Positions 27,650 to 35,789 are shown, numbered from the stretch's first letter. The stretch is DNA of 54,855 nt from Desulfofundulus thermobenzoicus (GCF_009428905.1 NZ_WHYR01000023.1:1-54855), one strand, 5' to 3'. Translations and numbers: made by a program. The notes: generated by a model from the letters alone, not told the origin.

Positions 27650-28067
27650 AAGCAGAAAAAAAGAGTGGCTGTTCATGGATACTTCCGCCTTTATTGCCCT
27701 CAATGATCGGAGTGACGCCAACCATGAAGCGGCAACCGGCTTTTTTACCCCGAAAAATCTTGTTTCTTTGAGGGTTATCCCGGTAACCACAAACTTCGTT
27801 TTTGCGGAAGTATATGCTTACTTTTGCCGCTTTCACCGGGTGGCCGTCATGATTGGCGAAAGCATCCGGACCAGCGAAGTGTTAAAGTATTTGCGGGTGG
27901 AGGAAGCGGATGAAAATGCGGCCTGGGAACTGGCTAAAAAATATATCGACAAGGACTTTAGCTTTACAGATTGCCTGAGCTTTGCCGTTATGACCAGGCT
28001 GGGCTGCCGGAAAGCTTTTGCCTTTGATCAGCACTTCCGGCAGATGGGCTTTGAAGTTTTTCCCTGA
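27642..28067 (+). CDS. PIN-domain ribonuclease toxin
   Basis: A 141-residue protein from ATG 27642. Conserved acidic residues are D in LFMDTSAFIAL, E in FVFAEVYAYF, D in FSFTDCLSFAV and D in AFAFDQHF, the four carboxylates of a VapC-like PIN nuclease. The first motif MDTSAF makes this the common VapC subtype. The frame is open to 27582, but the earlier starts fall inside the antitoxin without a ribosome site. Confidence 0.85.
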   Translation: MVKSRKKEWLFMDTSAFIALNDRSDANHEAATGFFTPKNLVSLRVIPVTTNFVFAEVYAYFCRFHRVAVMIGESIRTSEVLKYLRVEEADENAAWELAKKYIDKDFSFTDCLSFAVMTRLGCRKAFAFDQHFRQMGFEVFP

Positions 28068-28176
28068 AAAAGCGCTGGTGTCATTCCGGGAACGTACCCG
28101 CCCGTAACAGTAATACATGTGGGCGCTACAATTAAATTTAATGCGCCAGGGGGAGGGTGGGGGCGGAAAATAGTTT

Positions 28177-28632
28177 CTACTCTGCCGGCAGGTGTTTATT
28201 GACCGGGCGTCCTTTAATCAGGTCGGCCATGGTAGTTCTCCCGGCGCAGAGCAGGTCCCTGACTTCTTCCTGAAAATTTCGGGGATCCCGGGGGGTGTGG
28301 GTACCCATAACCAGCCTGATGTTGGGATAAGCCCCCTGGATTACGCTGACATACCTTTCTATGAAAGGACAGACGGCGGTCATACAGAAAGAGAAATGAA
28401 TGGCGTCTACCCGGAATTCCGCAATGGATCTTACCCGGCGTAAAATCTTCGCCGGGGCGTTTACGGTGGGGCAGCCGGCACAGTTGATGATGCCCACAAG
28501 CTCCAGCTTTTCATCGGCCGGATAATCTTGAAAGAATCCCTTCCGTTTGCGCATATCGGCCAAACAGACCACCGAGGCGCAATCCAGATCCTGTGTGCAG
28601 TTGGAACAGGTGATAATACCGATGCGTGCCAT
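28177..28632 (-). CDS. CGGC-domain protein
   Basis: A 151-residue cytosolic protein. Cysteines in ITCSNCTQDLDC (residues 9-18), INCAGCPT (about 49-54) and FSFCMTAVCPF (about 82-88) match the CGGC domain family (PF08821), thought to bind a metal or iron-sulfur cluster. Function unknown. It is a single gene with no obvious partner. Confidence 0.8.
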   Translation of the reverse strand: MARIGIITCSNCTQDLDCASVVCLADMRKRKGFFQDYPADEKLELVGIINCAGCPTVNAPAKILRRVRSIAEFRVDAIHFSFCMTAVCPFIERYVSVIQGAYPNIRLVMGTHTPRDPRNFQEEVRDLLCAGRTTMADLIKGRPVNKHLPAE

Positions 28633-28803
28633 AAAATCACTCCCAACTCTTTTGAGGGATATTTCTGGCTATTCAGGAGATTTCCTTCATACAAATTGTA
28701 ATTAACCATTTTAATTACTGTAGGGTCCCGGTAGGAGAGGTTTTTTTATTTTTCTGGAGAAAATTATGGAAAGTAATTCTACAGGAATAACGGGGGCGAT
28801 CCG

Positions 28804-29100
28804 GTGGTGAAAGAAGAACAGTTCGATATGGACCCCCGCTACCGGCAGGCGGCCAAAGAGGCCTGGATCGGGGTGGGTGTGTTCCTGCTTAATATTGCCT
28901 GGTGGGCTGGCTTTGCCTACGGCCTGGGTATGGGGCCGCCCGAAAAATACACCTACATTTTCGGTTTTCCGGCCTGGTTTTTCTGGAGTGTTATCGGCGG
29001 CTTCGTGGTGTTTTCCGGGGTCATCTGGCTGGTGGTCCGCTACCTGTACCGGGACATGCCCCTGGATGCGGATGCTGACCAGACCCAACCGGGGGACTGA
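28804..29100 (+). CDS. YhdT-like membrane protein (DUF997)
   Basis: A 98-residue protein with two membrane helices (about residues 20-42 and 55-80). The arrangement DPRYRQAAKEAWIGVGVFLL...GFPAWFFWSVIGG matches DUF997/YhdT, which sits next to panF in Escherichia coli too. It ends 14 nt before panF, so the two are co-transcribed and YhdT is a likely small partner of the transporter. GTG 28807 is an alternative start. Confidence 0.85.
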   Translation: MVKEEQFDMDPRYRQAAKEAWIGVGVFLLNIAWWAGFAYGLGMGPPEKYTYIFGFPAWFFWSVIGGFVVFSGVIWLVVRYLYRDMPLDADADQTQPGD

Positions 29101-29114
29101 AAGGGGGAGCTGCG

Positions 29115-30572
29115 GTGCAGTGGCAGATCATTGCCGTTTTGCTCCTTTACCTGGCAGCCATGTTTTTCATCGGGGTCTGGGGCGCCAGGCTGACCACCCG
29201 GGCCAGGGGAAGGTTCCTGGAAGAATACTTCCTGGGCGGCCGCGGCATGGGCGGGTTTGTCCTGGCCATGACCCTGACCACCACTTACATCAGTGCCGGC
29301 AGTTTCATTGCCGGTCCCGGGGCGGCCTATTCCATGGGCCTGGGCTGGGTTTTGCTGGCCATGACCCAGCTTTCCGTGGGCTACCTGGTGCTGGCTATTC
29401 TGGGCAAGAGGTTTGCAATCGTGGCCCGCAAGATAAAAGCCGTCACCGTGGTGGATTTTCTAAAGGAACGTTACGGCATCAAAACCCTGGTGCTGTTGTC
29501 CTCCCTGGGCATCCTGGCCTTTTTCGTGGCCGCCATTACGGTGCAGTTCATCGGCGGCGCCCGGTTGTTCCAGTCCGTCACCGGCTACCCCTATGAAACG
29601 GCCCTGTTCATTTTTGCCGGTGTGGTGGTGCTTTATGTGACCGTTGGCGGGTTCCGGGCGGTGGTGTTCACGGACACCGTCCAGGGCGTGATCATGTTTG
29701 CCGGCACGGCCCTGCTCCTTTTGGCCGTCTTTACCTATGGCGGCGGGGTATCCAGTGTAATGCACAAACTGGCAACCATCAACCCGGAGTTGATTACTCC
29801 CTTCGGCCCGGGAAACTTCCTGGCCGTACCCTGGATCATGTCTTTCTGGGTGCTGGTGGGCTTCGGCGTCATCGGCCTGCCCCAGGTGGCCGTGCGGGGC
29901 ATGGCCTATAAGGACACCAGGGCCATGCACCAGGCCATGGTCATCGGCACCATTTTTACCGGCTTTTTAATGCTGGGGATGCACCTGGCCGGGGCGGTGG
30001 GGCCGGCCGTTTATCCCGGCATAAAGGTGGCCGACACCGTTATCCCTGAACTGACCAAACTGACCATGTCCCCCTGGCTGGCCGGCGTTTTTTTAAGCGC
30101 ACCCCTGGCCGCCATTATGTCCACGGTCAGCTCCCAGTTGCTGGTGCTCTCCAGCACCATATGCAAGGATCTTTACCTCAATTACCTCAACCCCCGGGCG
30201 GAGGAAAGGATGCTCACCAGACTGGGCCTGATCATCACCGGGGTGACCGGGGTGCTGGTGCTGGCCCTGTCCTACCACCCGCCCCGGCTGCTGGTGTGGT
30301 TGAACCTCTTTGCTCTGGCCGGCCTGGAAACCACCTTCCTGTGGCCCACCCTTCTGGGCCTTTACTGGCGGCGGGCCAATGCCCCGGGGGCCATTGCTTC
30401 GATCATTGTGGGGACGGGTACCTATATTGTTTTTAACACTTACTGGGTGCGGCCCTTCGGCACCCACACCATCATTTTGCCCCTGGCTCTGTCCCTGGCG
30501 GTGTTCGTGGCCGTCAGCCACTTCACCCCGCCCCCGGCGGCGGAAACCATCCGCCGGTTCTGGGGGAGGTAG
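29115..30572 (+). CDS. panF: Sodium/pantothenate symporter
   Basis: A 485-residue solute:sodium symporter with about 13 membrane helices. EEYFLGGRGMGGFVLAMTLT and YISAGSFIAGPGAAYSMGLG are the PanF-type signatures; GGFRAVVFTDTVQG is the SSS family signature near residue 185. It imports pantothenate, the coenzyme A precursor, with sodium. The YhdT neighbour strengthens the assignment over other SSS members. Confidence 0.9.
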   Translation: MQWQIIAVLLLYLAAMFFIGVWGARLTTRARGRFLEEYFLGGRGMGGFVLAMTLTTTYISAGSFIAGPGAAYSMGLGWVLLAMTQLSVGYLVLAILGKRFAIVARKIKAVTVVDFLKERYGIKTLVLLSSLGILAFFVAAITVQFIGGARLFQSVTGYPYETALFIFAGVVVLYVTVGGFRAVVFTDTVQGVIMFAGTALLLLAVFTYGGGVSSVMHKLATINPELITPFGPGNFLAVPWIMSFWVLVGFGVIGLPQVAVRGMAYKDTRAMHQAMVIGTIFTGFLMLGMHLAGAVGPAVYPGIKVADTVIPELTKLTMSPWLAGVFLSAPLAAIMSTVSSQLLVLSSTICKDLYLNYLNPRAEERMLTRLGLIITGVTGVLVLALSYHPPRLLVWLNLFALAGLETTFLWPTLLGLYWRRANAPGAIASIIVGTGTYIVFNTYWVRPFGTHTIILPLALSLAVFVAVSHFTPPPAAETIRRFWGR

Positions 30573-30983
30573 TCATCCGGCGCACATTTTCCTGGAGCAG
30601 GGCGAATAGGGGTTTTCCCGGGTAGTCAAGGGCAAAAGGGCACATCCGGATCATAAGAAGAAAGCCAGGGCATGGTACCGAACGGGGAATCCATTACTTT
30701 TTTAAAATGTTCGGATAATCAAATCTATACCTTATCACCCGTAGTTTTAGATATGCCGGGGTTTAAGACCGGGTCCCGTCTGACAAAAGGGTTAAACTGC
30801 CACCGGAATGCCCCGGTAAACTATTTGTGATGGTGTAAAAGGGTTAATGCTCCCACCTTGCTGGCCATGTAATTAACTGGAAAACCCGTCCAAAATTATT
30901 GGCCTTTTTTATCCAAGACTTATTGGCGTTCAAACCACAGGACATCTTTTCAGATAAAAAGGGTTCCGGTTACAGCCAGATAC
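30573..30983. other. Non-coding gap
   Basis: About 410 bp without a gene. It holds AAAAGGGTTAA-like repeats near 30787 and 30838 but no clear promoter or terminator. Confidence 0.4.
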
Positions 30984-31125
30984 CTAATTGTGCGGTGCGT
31001 AATCAGGCATGGCCTGGTCTTCCACCTGAGCGAACGACGCTTTCAGCGCCCCCTGCATGTGGCGCCCCATTTCTTGGGCAGCCAGTTCATCGTCGCCGGC
31101 CGCAATGGCTTCCATGATGCGGCGC
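30984..31125 (-). pseudogene. GntR/FCD regulator C-terminal remnant
   Basis: The minus strand reads RRIMEAIAAGDDELAAQEMG, then RHMQGALKASFAQ to a stop. This is the final FCD-domain helix region (HRxIxxAIxxGDxxxAxxAMxxH) of FadR-like GntR regulators. Everything upstream is replaced by unrelated sequence at about 31120. Confidence 0.5.
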
Positions 31126-31516
31126 GGAACGCACGGCCCTGGTTTTTTACGGCAAAAAAATTTCTTACAGGGAACTGGGAAACCACATTGATGGCCTAGC
31201 CGGCGCCTTAAAACAACTGGGGGGCGGACCCGAGGACCGGGTAGCGCTGCTCCTGTCCAACTGCCCCCAGTACGTGATTGCTTATTGTGCCGTTTTGCAG
31301 CTGGGTGCCGTCGTGGCACCGGTCAACCCCCTGAGCACGGAGCGCGAACTGACGCATATCGTGCAGGATGCCGGCATCCGCCTGGCGGTGGAGCTGAATT
31401 TGCTGGTCGGCCGGTTGGAAAATGTACGGGCGGCTTTGCGATCCGGCGGATCAACTTTGCTGGAACAAATTATCTGTGCCTTTATGCCGGAATTTCTCCC
31501 TCTCCTCTCCCCCTGA
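31118..31516 (+). pseudogene. Acyl-CoA ligase (AMP-binding) N-terminal remnant
   Basis: The plus strand reads ERTALVFYGKKISYRELGN, then DRVALLLSNCPQYVIAYCAV and LGAVVAPVNPLSTERELTHI. This is the early part of a fatty-acid CoA ligase-like enzyme, before the P-loop. It has no start codon, begins at the junction with the FCD remnant, and ends at a stop after a degenerate tail. Confidence 0.7.
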
Positions 31517-31523
31517 ATCTGAT

Positions 31524-31664
31524 TTATCCCCTGAAACAAATGCCACGTTCTGCTCCAGTTTTGTGAAGAGTATCAATTTCCGGCCAGTATTGCTCATACC
31601 GTTGGTGGATAGCCAATTCCTGTTCTTTAAGCTCGTTCTGTTGGCGGATATTCAACTTTCTCAT
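31524..31664 (-). CDS. Possible 46-residue protein
   Basis: ORF reading MRKLNIRQQNELKEQELAIH, then RYEQYWPEID. It is charged and helical with plausible codon use, but its ribosome site is weak. It may be a remnant. Low certainty. Confidence 0.25.
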   Translation of the reverse strand: MRKLNIRQQNELKEQELAIHQRYEQYWPEIDTLHKTGAERGICFRG

Positions 31665-31727
31665 CAAACCAGAGGAATTTTTGACGAAGGATGTCTGAAA
31701 AAGACGATAAGTTTCTTGCCAGTATAT

Positions 31728-31753
31728 GGAACTCCTTAGCTCGTTTACTCGTC
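31728..31753 (+). promoter_or_regulatory. ECF-type promoter P1 before the c-di-GMP riboswitch
   Basis: GGAACT (31728-31733), 16 bp, then CGTC (31750-31753) followed by TTTATA. The same GAA-N-CGTC geometry occurs at 34465-34490 and 35764-35789. CGTCT...AGACG also forms a short inverted repeat (31750-31767). Confidence 0.6.
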
Positions 31754-31810
31754 TTTATAAATAGACGGGCGGAGGGAGGTGAAGGTCCGCGCTTCCAACG
31801 AAAACCAAAT

Positions 31811-31905
31811 ACCCGCGCTAAGGGCAAACCCATCGAAAGGTGGGGACGCAAAGCTATAGGGTCTAAAGTGCCCACCGGCACTATGACAGCCTGGCTGCCG
31901 CGTTT
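31811..31905 (+). ncRNA. Cyclic-di-GMP-I riboswitch (GEMM)
   Basis: The conserved core is present in order: AGGGCAAACC, a GAAA tetraloop at 31834-31837, GGGGACGCAAAGC (31842-31853), CTAAAG (31863-31868) and a closing CCTGGCTGCC helix. GGGCAAACC with GGACGCAAAGC is diagnostic of the GEMM-I aptamer that binds cyclic di-GMP. It lies in the leader of the split sigma-factor genes and is followed directly by a terminator, so it probably controls transcription read-through. Whether ligand switches it on or off cannot be read safely. Confidence 0.88.
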
Positions 31906-31915
31906 ATTGGTAGTC

Positions 31916-31951
31916 AGACCTGCCATCAATCAATAGAGGGGCAGGTCTTTC
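31916..31951 (+). terminator. Riboswitch expression-platform terminator
   Basis: AGACCTGCC (31916-31924) pairs with GGCAGGTCT (31940-31948), followed by TTCTATCT. It stands between the aptamer and the first sigma-subunit gene. Confidence 0.7.
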
Positions 31952-31977
31952 TATCTCTGTGGGAGGGGTGACACCAC

Positions 31978-32229
31978 TTGGGAAAAAAACCAAGGCTCCG
32001 AGAACTGATTGCTCTGGCGAAAAATGGCAATGAGGAAGCTATGACCCAGGTCGTTCAACGCTTTATTCCAATTGTCAAGAAATATGGCCGTCGCTTGGGT
32101 TACGAGGACGCCTGTTCTGACCTAGTGACATGGATAGTTGAGGCCGTTTACCGATACCGACCAAATACCACGTGGGGTAGGGACGAGCTAAACCGGTACT
32201 TCTCCCGCAACGGCGGTGATCGGCACTAA
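31978..32229 (+). CDS. RsoA-like sigma region-2 subunit
   Basis: An 83-residue protein with TTG start and GGAGGGGTGA 7 nt upstream. ELIALAKNGNEEAMTQVVQR, then IVKKYGRRLGYEDACSDLVT and IVEAVYRY match the core-binding helices of sigma-70 region 2 (YvrHa/RsoA and helix-turn-helix_16 type). Region 4 is absent. The next gene supplies region 4, so the two likely form one split sigma factor, as RsoA and SigO do in Bacillus subtilis. Expression would depend on P1 and on the c-di-GMP riboswitch. Confidence 0.7.
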   Translation: MGKKPRLRELIALAKNGNEEAMTQVVQRFIPIVKKYGRRLGYEDACSDLVTWIVEAVYRYRPNTTWGRDELNRYFSRNGGDRH

Positions 32230-32381
32230 GCAGAAAAAAATTTTTTTCCAGAGGGGGGTATTAAAACGCCCCCCTATTTTCTCTTTATGTAGTAGAGGGC
32301 AGGTTAGACAAGCTGGAAGGAGGTGGACGATGATGGCTCCCTACACCTGACACCTACGACGACGTTGAAGAGGCCCGGATT

Positions 32382-32765
32382 ATGGCCTGGTTTTTAACCG
32401 GCCTACGCCACGAGGCCATCAGACTGGCGAAAAAGCATAAGCAGCTACGGGAACACGAACTGCTCATCCTCAACGACCTGCTTAGCCAAGGCGCCGAAAA
32501 TGAGATGACAGAGATGCTCGATACCGTAGCCGGCACAGATGACATTTTGGCCGTAGTAGAGGACTCTGTATTCCTTCAGGAAGCCCTCACGATGCTGACG
32601 CCACAGCAGCAAAAAGTCATTACGGCAACGGTTCTGGAGGGACGCACGGAGCAGGAGGTAGCTGAACAGTTGGGAATATCACAACCGGTCGTACACCGAC
32701 TGAAAGAGCGAGCGTTGAACAGGTTAAGGAAACATTTTGTCCTGGACGAGCCCACCGCCAAGTAG
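32382..32765 (+). CDS. SigO-like sigma region-4 subunit
   Basis: A 127-residue protein. The C-terminal third, LTPQQQKVITATVLEGRTEQ...ISQPVVHRLKERALNRL, is a sigma-70 region 4 helix-turn-helix for -35 recognition; region 2 is missing. The frame extends upstream in protein-like sequence (DTYDDVEEARIM) but meets TGA at 32332-32334 without a start. A strong AAGGAGGTG site drives ATG 32330, which is in another frame and stops after six codons. Either ATG 32382 is used (weak GAAGAGG), or a +1 shift joins the two. Confidence 0.75.
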   Translation: MAWFLTGLRHEAIRLAKKHKQLREHELLILNDLLSQGAENEMTEMLDTVAGTDDILAVVEDSVFLQEALTMLTPQQQKVITATVLEGRTEQEVAEQLGISQPVVHRLKERALNRLRKHFVLDEPTAK

Positions 32766-32796
32766 AGCCTCATCCAGGACGGACAACCCCATACCC

Positions 32797-32839
32797 GAAG
32801 GCAGGGAGTTGCGTTTTTAGTTTACTCCCTCCTGCCTTC
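32797..32839 (+). terminator. Intercistronic hairpin
   Basis: GAAGGCAGGGAGT (32797-32809) pairs with ACTCCC...CCTGCCTTC (32824-32839) with a small bulge. T residues lie in the loop, not after the stem, so it may process or attenuate the message before the beta-barrel gene. Confidence 0.4.
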
Positions 32840-32885
32840 AGAGTAAAGGGGCAGAACATCTAACATTTAAAAGGGAGAGGTTTTC

Positions 32886-33701
32886 ATGGCAAACCAAGCT
32901 TCATACACGTGCGCTACTGATGGTTCGTATGGCGATATTTACATCAAAGGTAGGAGCAGTAGTCCACAATGGATTGCAAGACTTTTTAGTAGTGGTTCAT
33001 ATACCGGTTGTCAGAGGGCACAAATCGCAGTTAATCGACTGAATTCTATGTTTAGTAATCCCGGCAGATATTGGTTTGAGTTTTGTACACCAGGGATGGT
33101 TTCCTACCCCACATATTCAGTTATAATCGTACCGAACGTAAATAGACGCAGTACTCCTGATGCTAGCTGGTATAGTACTACCAAGGAACTTATAATGGAC
33201 GTGGGACCGAATGATGCAGTTGCACCGTGGTACACCGCACTATTATGGGCAAATAACATTCGCAGAGAAGTTGCCGATGACTATGGCTATAATCCAACCC
33301 CTCTCTATGCACCTTCAGGAAGTGGCATCACTGATACAGATTTTGTCTACCGTAACCAAGCAGACTCATATTATGGGGCAGGTGAATCGTTAAACAAACA
33401 GACTATTACGGGTGAAGTATTCCATATATGCGATTTAACTGTTGCCACGCGAGTACGGTGGACACAAACTGAGTTTAGGAATTTGTTTTATCAAAAAGGA
33501 AGTGTCTGGGTCAGAGTTAATCATCCGTCTAATGGACGAGTTGTAGTCTGTCGTCAAATTGATTGGGGTCCATCAGATAGTGTATACCAACAATATTGTC
33601 GTACCATTGACCTATCGTACGGAGGAGCTCGAGAAGCCCTCGGTACAGGTACTGGCTTTTGTGACAGCGGTGATAGAGTAGACTTCCGCTTTTTAGAATA
33701 A
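32886..33701 (+). CDS. Double-psi beta-barrel (RlpA-like) protein
   Basis: A 271-residue protein, ATG with GGGAGAGG upstream. The C-terminal part (about residues 205-270: WVRVNHPSNGRVVVCRQIDW, GPSD, RTIDLSYGGAREALG) matches a double-psi beta-barrel as in RlpA and expansin-like proteins, which bind or modify cell-wall glycans. The N-terminal 200 residues are Ser/Tyr/Asn-rich and unrecognised. No signal peptide or lipobox is visible, which is odd for a wall protein. Base composition is clearly A+T-richer than the chromosome around it. Confidence 0.6.
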   Translation: MANQASYTCATDGSYGDIYIKGRSSSPQWIARLFSSGSYTGCQRAQIAVNRLNSMFSNPGRYWFEFCTPGMVSYPTYSVIIVPNVNRRSTPDASWYSTTKELIMDVGPNDAVAPWYTALLWANNIRREVADDYGYNPTPLYAPSGSGITDTDFVYRNQADSYYGAGESLNKQTITGEVFHICDLTVATRVRWTQTEFRNLFYQKGSVWVRVNHPSNGRVVVCRQIDWGPSDSVYQQYCRTIDLSYGGAREALGTGTGFCDSGDRVDFRFLE

Positions 33702-33733
33702 GATTCAAAAAACGACTGAGCTTCTGTTTTTAT

Positions 33734-33762
33734 GGAAGCAGGTTATAACCCTGCTTCCTTCA
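33734..33762. terminator. Bidirectional hairpin between convergent genes
   Basis: GGAAGCAGG (33734-33742) pairs with CCTGCTTCC (33750-33758) over a 7-nt loop, with T-rich flanks (TGTTTTTAT before, TTCATT after). Confidence 0.6.
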
Positions 33763-34425
33763 TTGTAATATGATTGGGAGATAATCCACTTCATAACCGT
33801 CAGGGGTGACCAAGCTAACTAACATCTTATCTCTGGGCAATTCAGTACGATTAATCCAAATTATTTGATAACCACTCCTAGCAGGTTCGGCAGTGATAGC
33901 TACTTGTTTATTCAGTGTCATTATACCATTAATCCGGGAGTTTACAATTAAAAAACCAATATAGTCTGCAGGTAAATCTGCTTCGCTTATAGCACCGTCA
34001 AGCCCAATGCTAACATAAAATGGAAAACTTAGAGAGGTGCCAGCAGGAAGTTCAAACAGCCTGTGCATTGCTGCTTCTACTAATACAGAAGGATCGGGAA
34101 ACCTTTCCTTAAACAGAGGATCATCCCACGCTTTAGAATAGGTAGGTCTAATCCAATCCTTATTCTCCGCTTTTAAGGTGAATTTTATGGTCTTACCTCT
34201 GCTTAAAACCTCTTTAATGGGAACCTCCTGGAATTCTCTCGTAGTTTCTCTGCGTGAGGAATATTTGAAGCTCTTATCATTATTTCTTTGATTGTCATTT
34301 ATTCCCTGCGTGCCAACTCTATAATCTACCTGCCTGTCATTGGCTGACCGTTGAGCACATCCGAACAGGACAAATGAGAGGATAACGATAACACCACCAA
34401 CCACTACTAACCACTTCTTCTTCAC
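33760..34425 (-). CDS. Lipoprotein of the sigma island
   Basis: A 221-residue protein from GTG 34425, which has GGAGG 8 nt upstream. A signal sequence (KKKWLVVVGGVIVILSFVLF) ends in the lipobox LFGC, so the cysteine near residue 23 is lipidated. The mature part is beta-rich with VLVEAAMHRLFELPAGTSLS and no recognised domain. Its promoter P2 (GGAATC-N16-CGTC) puts it in the proposed regulon. Confidence 0.7.
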   Translation of the reverse strand: MKKKWLVVVGGVIVILSFVLFGCAQRSANDRQVDYRVGTQGINDNQRNNDKSFKYSSRRETTREFQEVPIKEVLSRGKTIKFTLKAENKDWIRPTYSKAWDDPLFKERFPDPSVLVEAAMHRLFELPAGTSLSFPFYVSIGLDGAISEADLPADYIGFLIVNSRINGIMTLNKQVAITAEPARSGYQIIWINRTELPRDKMLVSLVTPDGYEVDYLPIILQ

Positions 34426-34464
34426 TGGCAAAACCTCCGTTAAATTTTTTCTCCAAAAAGTATA

Positions 34465-34490
34465 GACGTAAGGAACCATTATCCGATTCC
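34465..34490 (-). promoter_or_regulatory. ECF-type promoter P2 for the lipoprotein
   Basis: On the minus strand GGAATC (34490-34485), 16 bp, then CGTCTATA (34468-34461). The CGTC lies 40 bp before the GTG start. Confidence 0.55.
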
Positions 34491-34860
34491 TTTATCAATG
34501 TAGATTGGTATTTTTAAGGTATCCCCTGCTCGAATAAAATGCGGGTCAGTAATATTGTTAAGCTCTAAAACCTGTTTAAAATACCAATCCCTGTTCATTC
34601 TAAAATGAATTATAGAGTATTGAGTTATAATCGCGCTTAAAGTGTCTCCTTCTTTCACAGTTATATCGCGTATTTCTTTTAACTCCCATACATCATCAGG
34701 TCGGTTTGAAATATTAATATCATTGGGTATACTTACTTCATGAGTATAGTATCAACCTAGGCGTTGTTCGATAACCAATTCCTGGTTCCTCGCTAGGTCG
34801 TGTGGGCGTACAAATGTACCCAAACTAAAAAGGAAATAATATTAGGATTTGGCATGGAAT
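34479..34860 (-). pseudogene. LysM-domain protein pseudogene
   Basis: The minus strand encodes ITVKEGDTLSAIITQYS, then VLELNNITDPHFIRAGDTLK and IPIYIDKGIG with a stop at 34479, a LysM peptidoglycan-binding domain. Upstream in frame it reads NDINISNRPDDVWELKEIRD, but TGA interrupts near 34755. The sequence MPNPNIISFL near 34855 lies in another frame, so one frameshift and one nonsense codon separate start and end. It is the gene immediately upstream of the lipoprotein. Confidence 0.6.
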
Positions 34861-35210
34861 TAAGGGCATAAATGTCATTCATTAGTTTTTGCAGGAAGAG
34901 CTTCTTGCCATAACGAATCTTGACTTAAAATCCTTATTGTGAGGTTCTTCTGATGATAATGGTGATGGATTATAGATCTCTGTTCGCTGCCGCCTTAGGT
35001 AACACTCCCCCTGGCAAGTGCTTGATATACAATTTTCTGCAGACCAAAATCGGCTGGACATTTGGGTAGGTTACATAATTTCCAGTCGCCTTGACCATGG
35101 TTTACCTAGATTATGCCTTTGTTAACTATTTCTGCTGGCATCACCCACTCAAAATAGGGAAGAACCTAGTCTTATGCACAGGGAGATGTGCGCTTTGGCA
35201 AAACTTACGG
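34861..35210 (-). other. Degenerate former coding sequence
   Basis: The minus strand has protein-like patches, such as PYFEWVMPAEIVNKG and HGQGDWKLCNLPK, broken by stops. No family can be assigned. It appears to be an eroded gene of the same island. Confidence 0.3.
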
Positions 35211-35723
35211 TCACATTTTTACAACCCTTGTTAGTTCTTTACCTTTAGTATCTGTAAAAATGAAGGTAGACATTTTCTCGCCAGATCCGCTTTCTTTATA
35301 TGGAAGGTTAGCAACCGGTGGCTCAACTGCAACGAAATCATAGCCGGCGTCTTGAGGTTGGACATAGACTGTTACGTTCTGTCCTGTTGCTGTAATTCCA
35401 ATGATAGAGCTATACACCGTAAGAATACTTAGGCTACCTTCAGGAGCAGCAATCTTTGATGAAATACGTTCCATTTTATCTATGCCTAGAGAAGTTAACT
35501 TAATAACCCTATTATTGCTCCACTGGACATCAGCACCCAGCGCTTCAGCAACCCATCGAACTGGTACCATTGTCCTGTCGTTAATAATTTGTGGTGGTAC
35601 ATCTGGCTTAATTTCCTGGCCATTAACAATGAGCTTGATAGGGCTGGCAGCAAACGATAGAGTAGCTAGGGCTGCGGTTAATATAGCGGCACCAAAAACT
35701 ATTAACCACTTTTTCCTCTTCAC
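35211..35723 (-). CDS. Exported copper-amine-oxidase-N-like protein
   Basis: A 170-residue protein, GTG start with GGGAGG upstream. A signal peptide (KKWLIVFGAAILTAALATLS-FAA) leads into one copper amine oxidase N-terminal-like domain (IKLIVNGQEI, DRTMVPVRWVAEALGADVQW, residues 28-75). A beta-rich tail of about 90 residues follows. The domain is a surface module here, not an oxidase. Promoter P3 lies 41 bp upstream. Confidence 0.75.
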   Translation of the reverse strand: MKRKKWLIVFGAAILTAALATLSFAASPIKLIVNGQEIKPDVPPQIINDRTMVPVRWVAEALGADVQWSNNRVIKLTSLGIDKMERISSKIAAPEGSLSILTVYSSIIGITATGQNVTVYVQPQDAGYDFVAVEPPVANLPYKESGSGEKMSTFIFTDTKGKELTRVVKM

Positions 35724-35763
35724 TGAATAAACCTCCCTTAAAAACTGTTCTTCTAGGCATATA

Positions 35764-35789
35764 GACGTAGAAACCGGCTATTTCGTTCT
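35764..35789 (-). promoter_or_regulatory. ECF-type promoter P3 for the 35211 gene
   Basis: On the minus strand AGAACG (35789-35784), 16 bp, then CGTCTATA (35767-35760). The CGTC is 41 bp before the GTG start, the same arrangement as P2. Confidence 0.55.
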
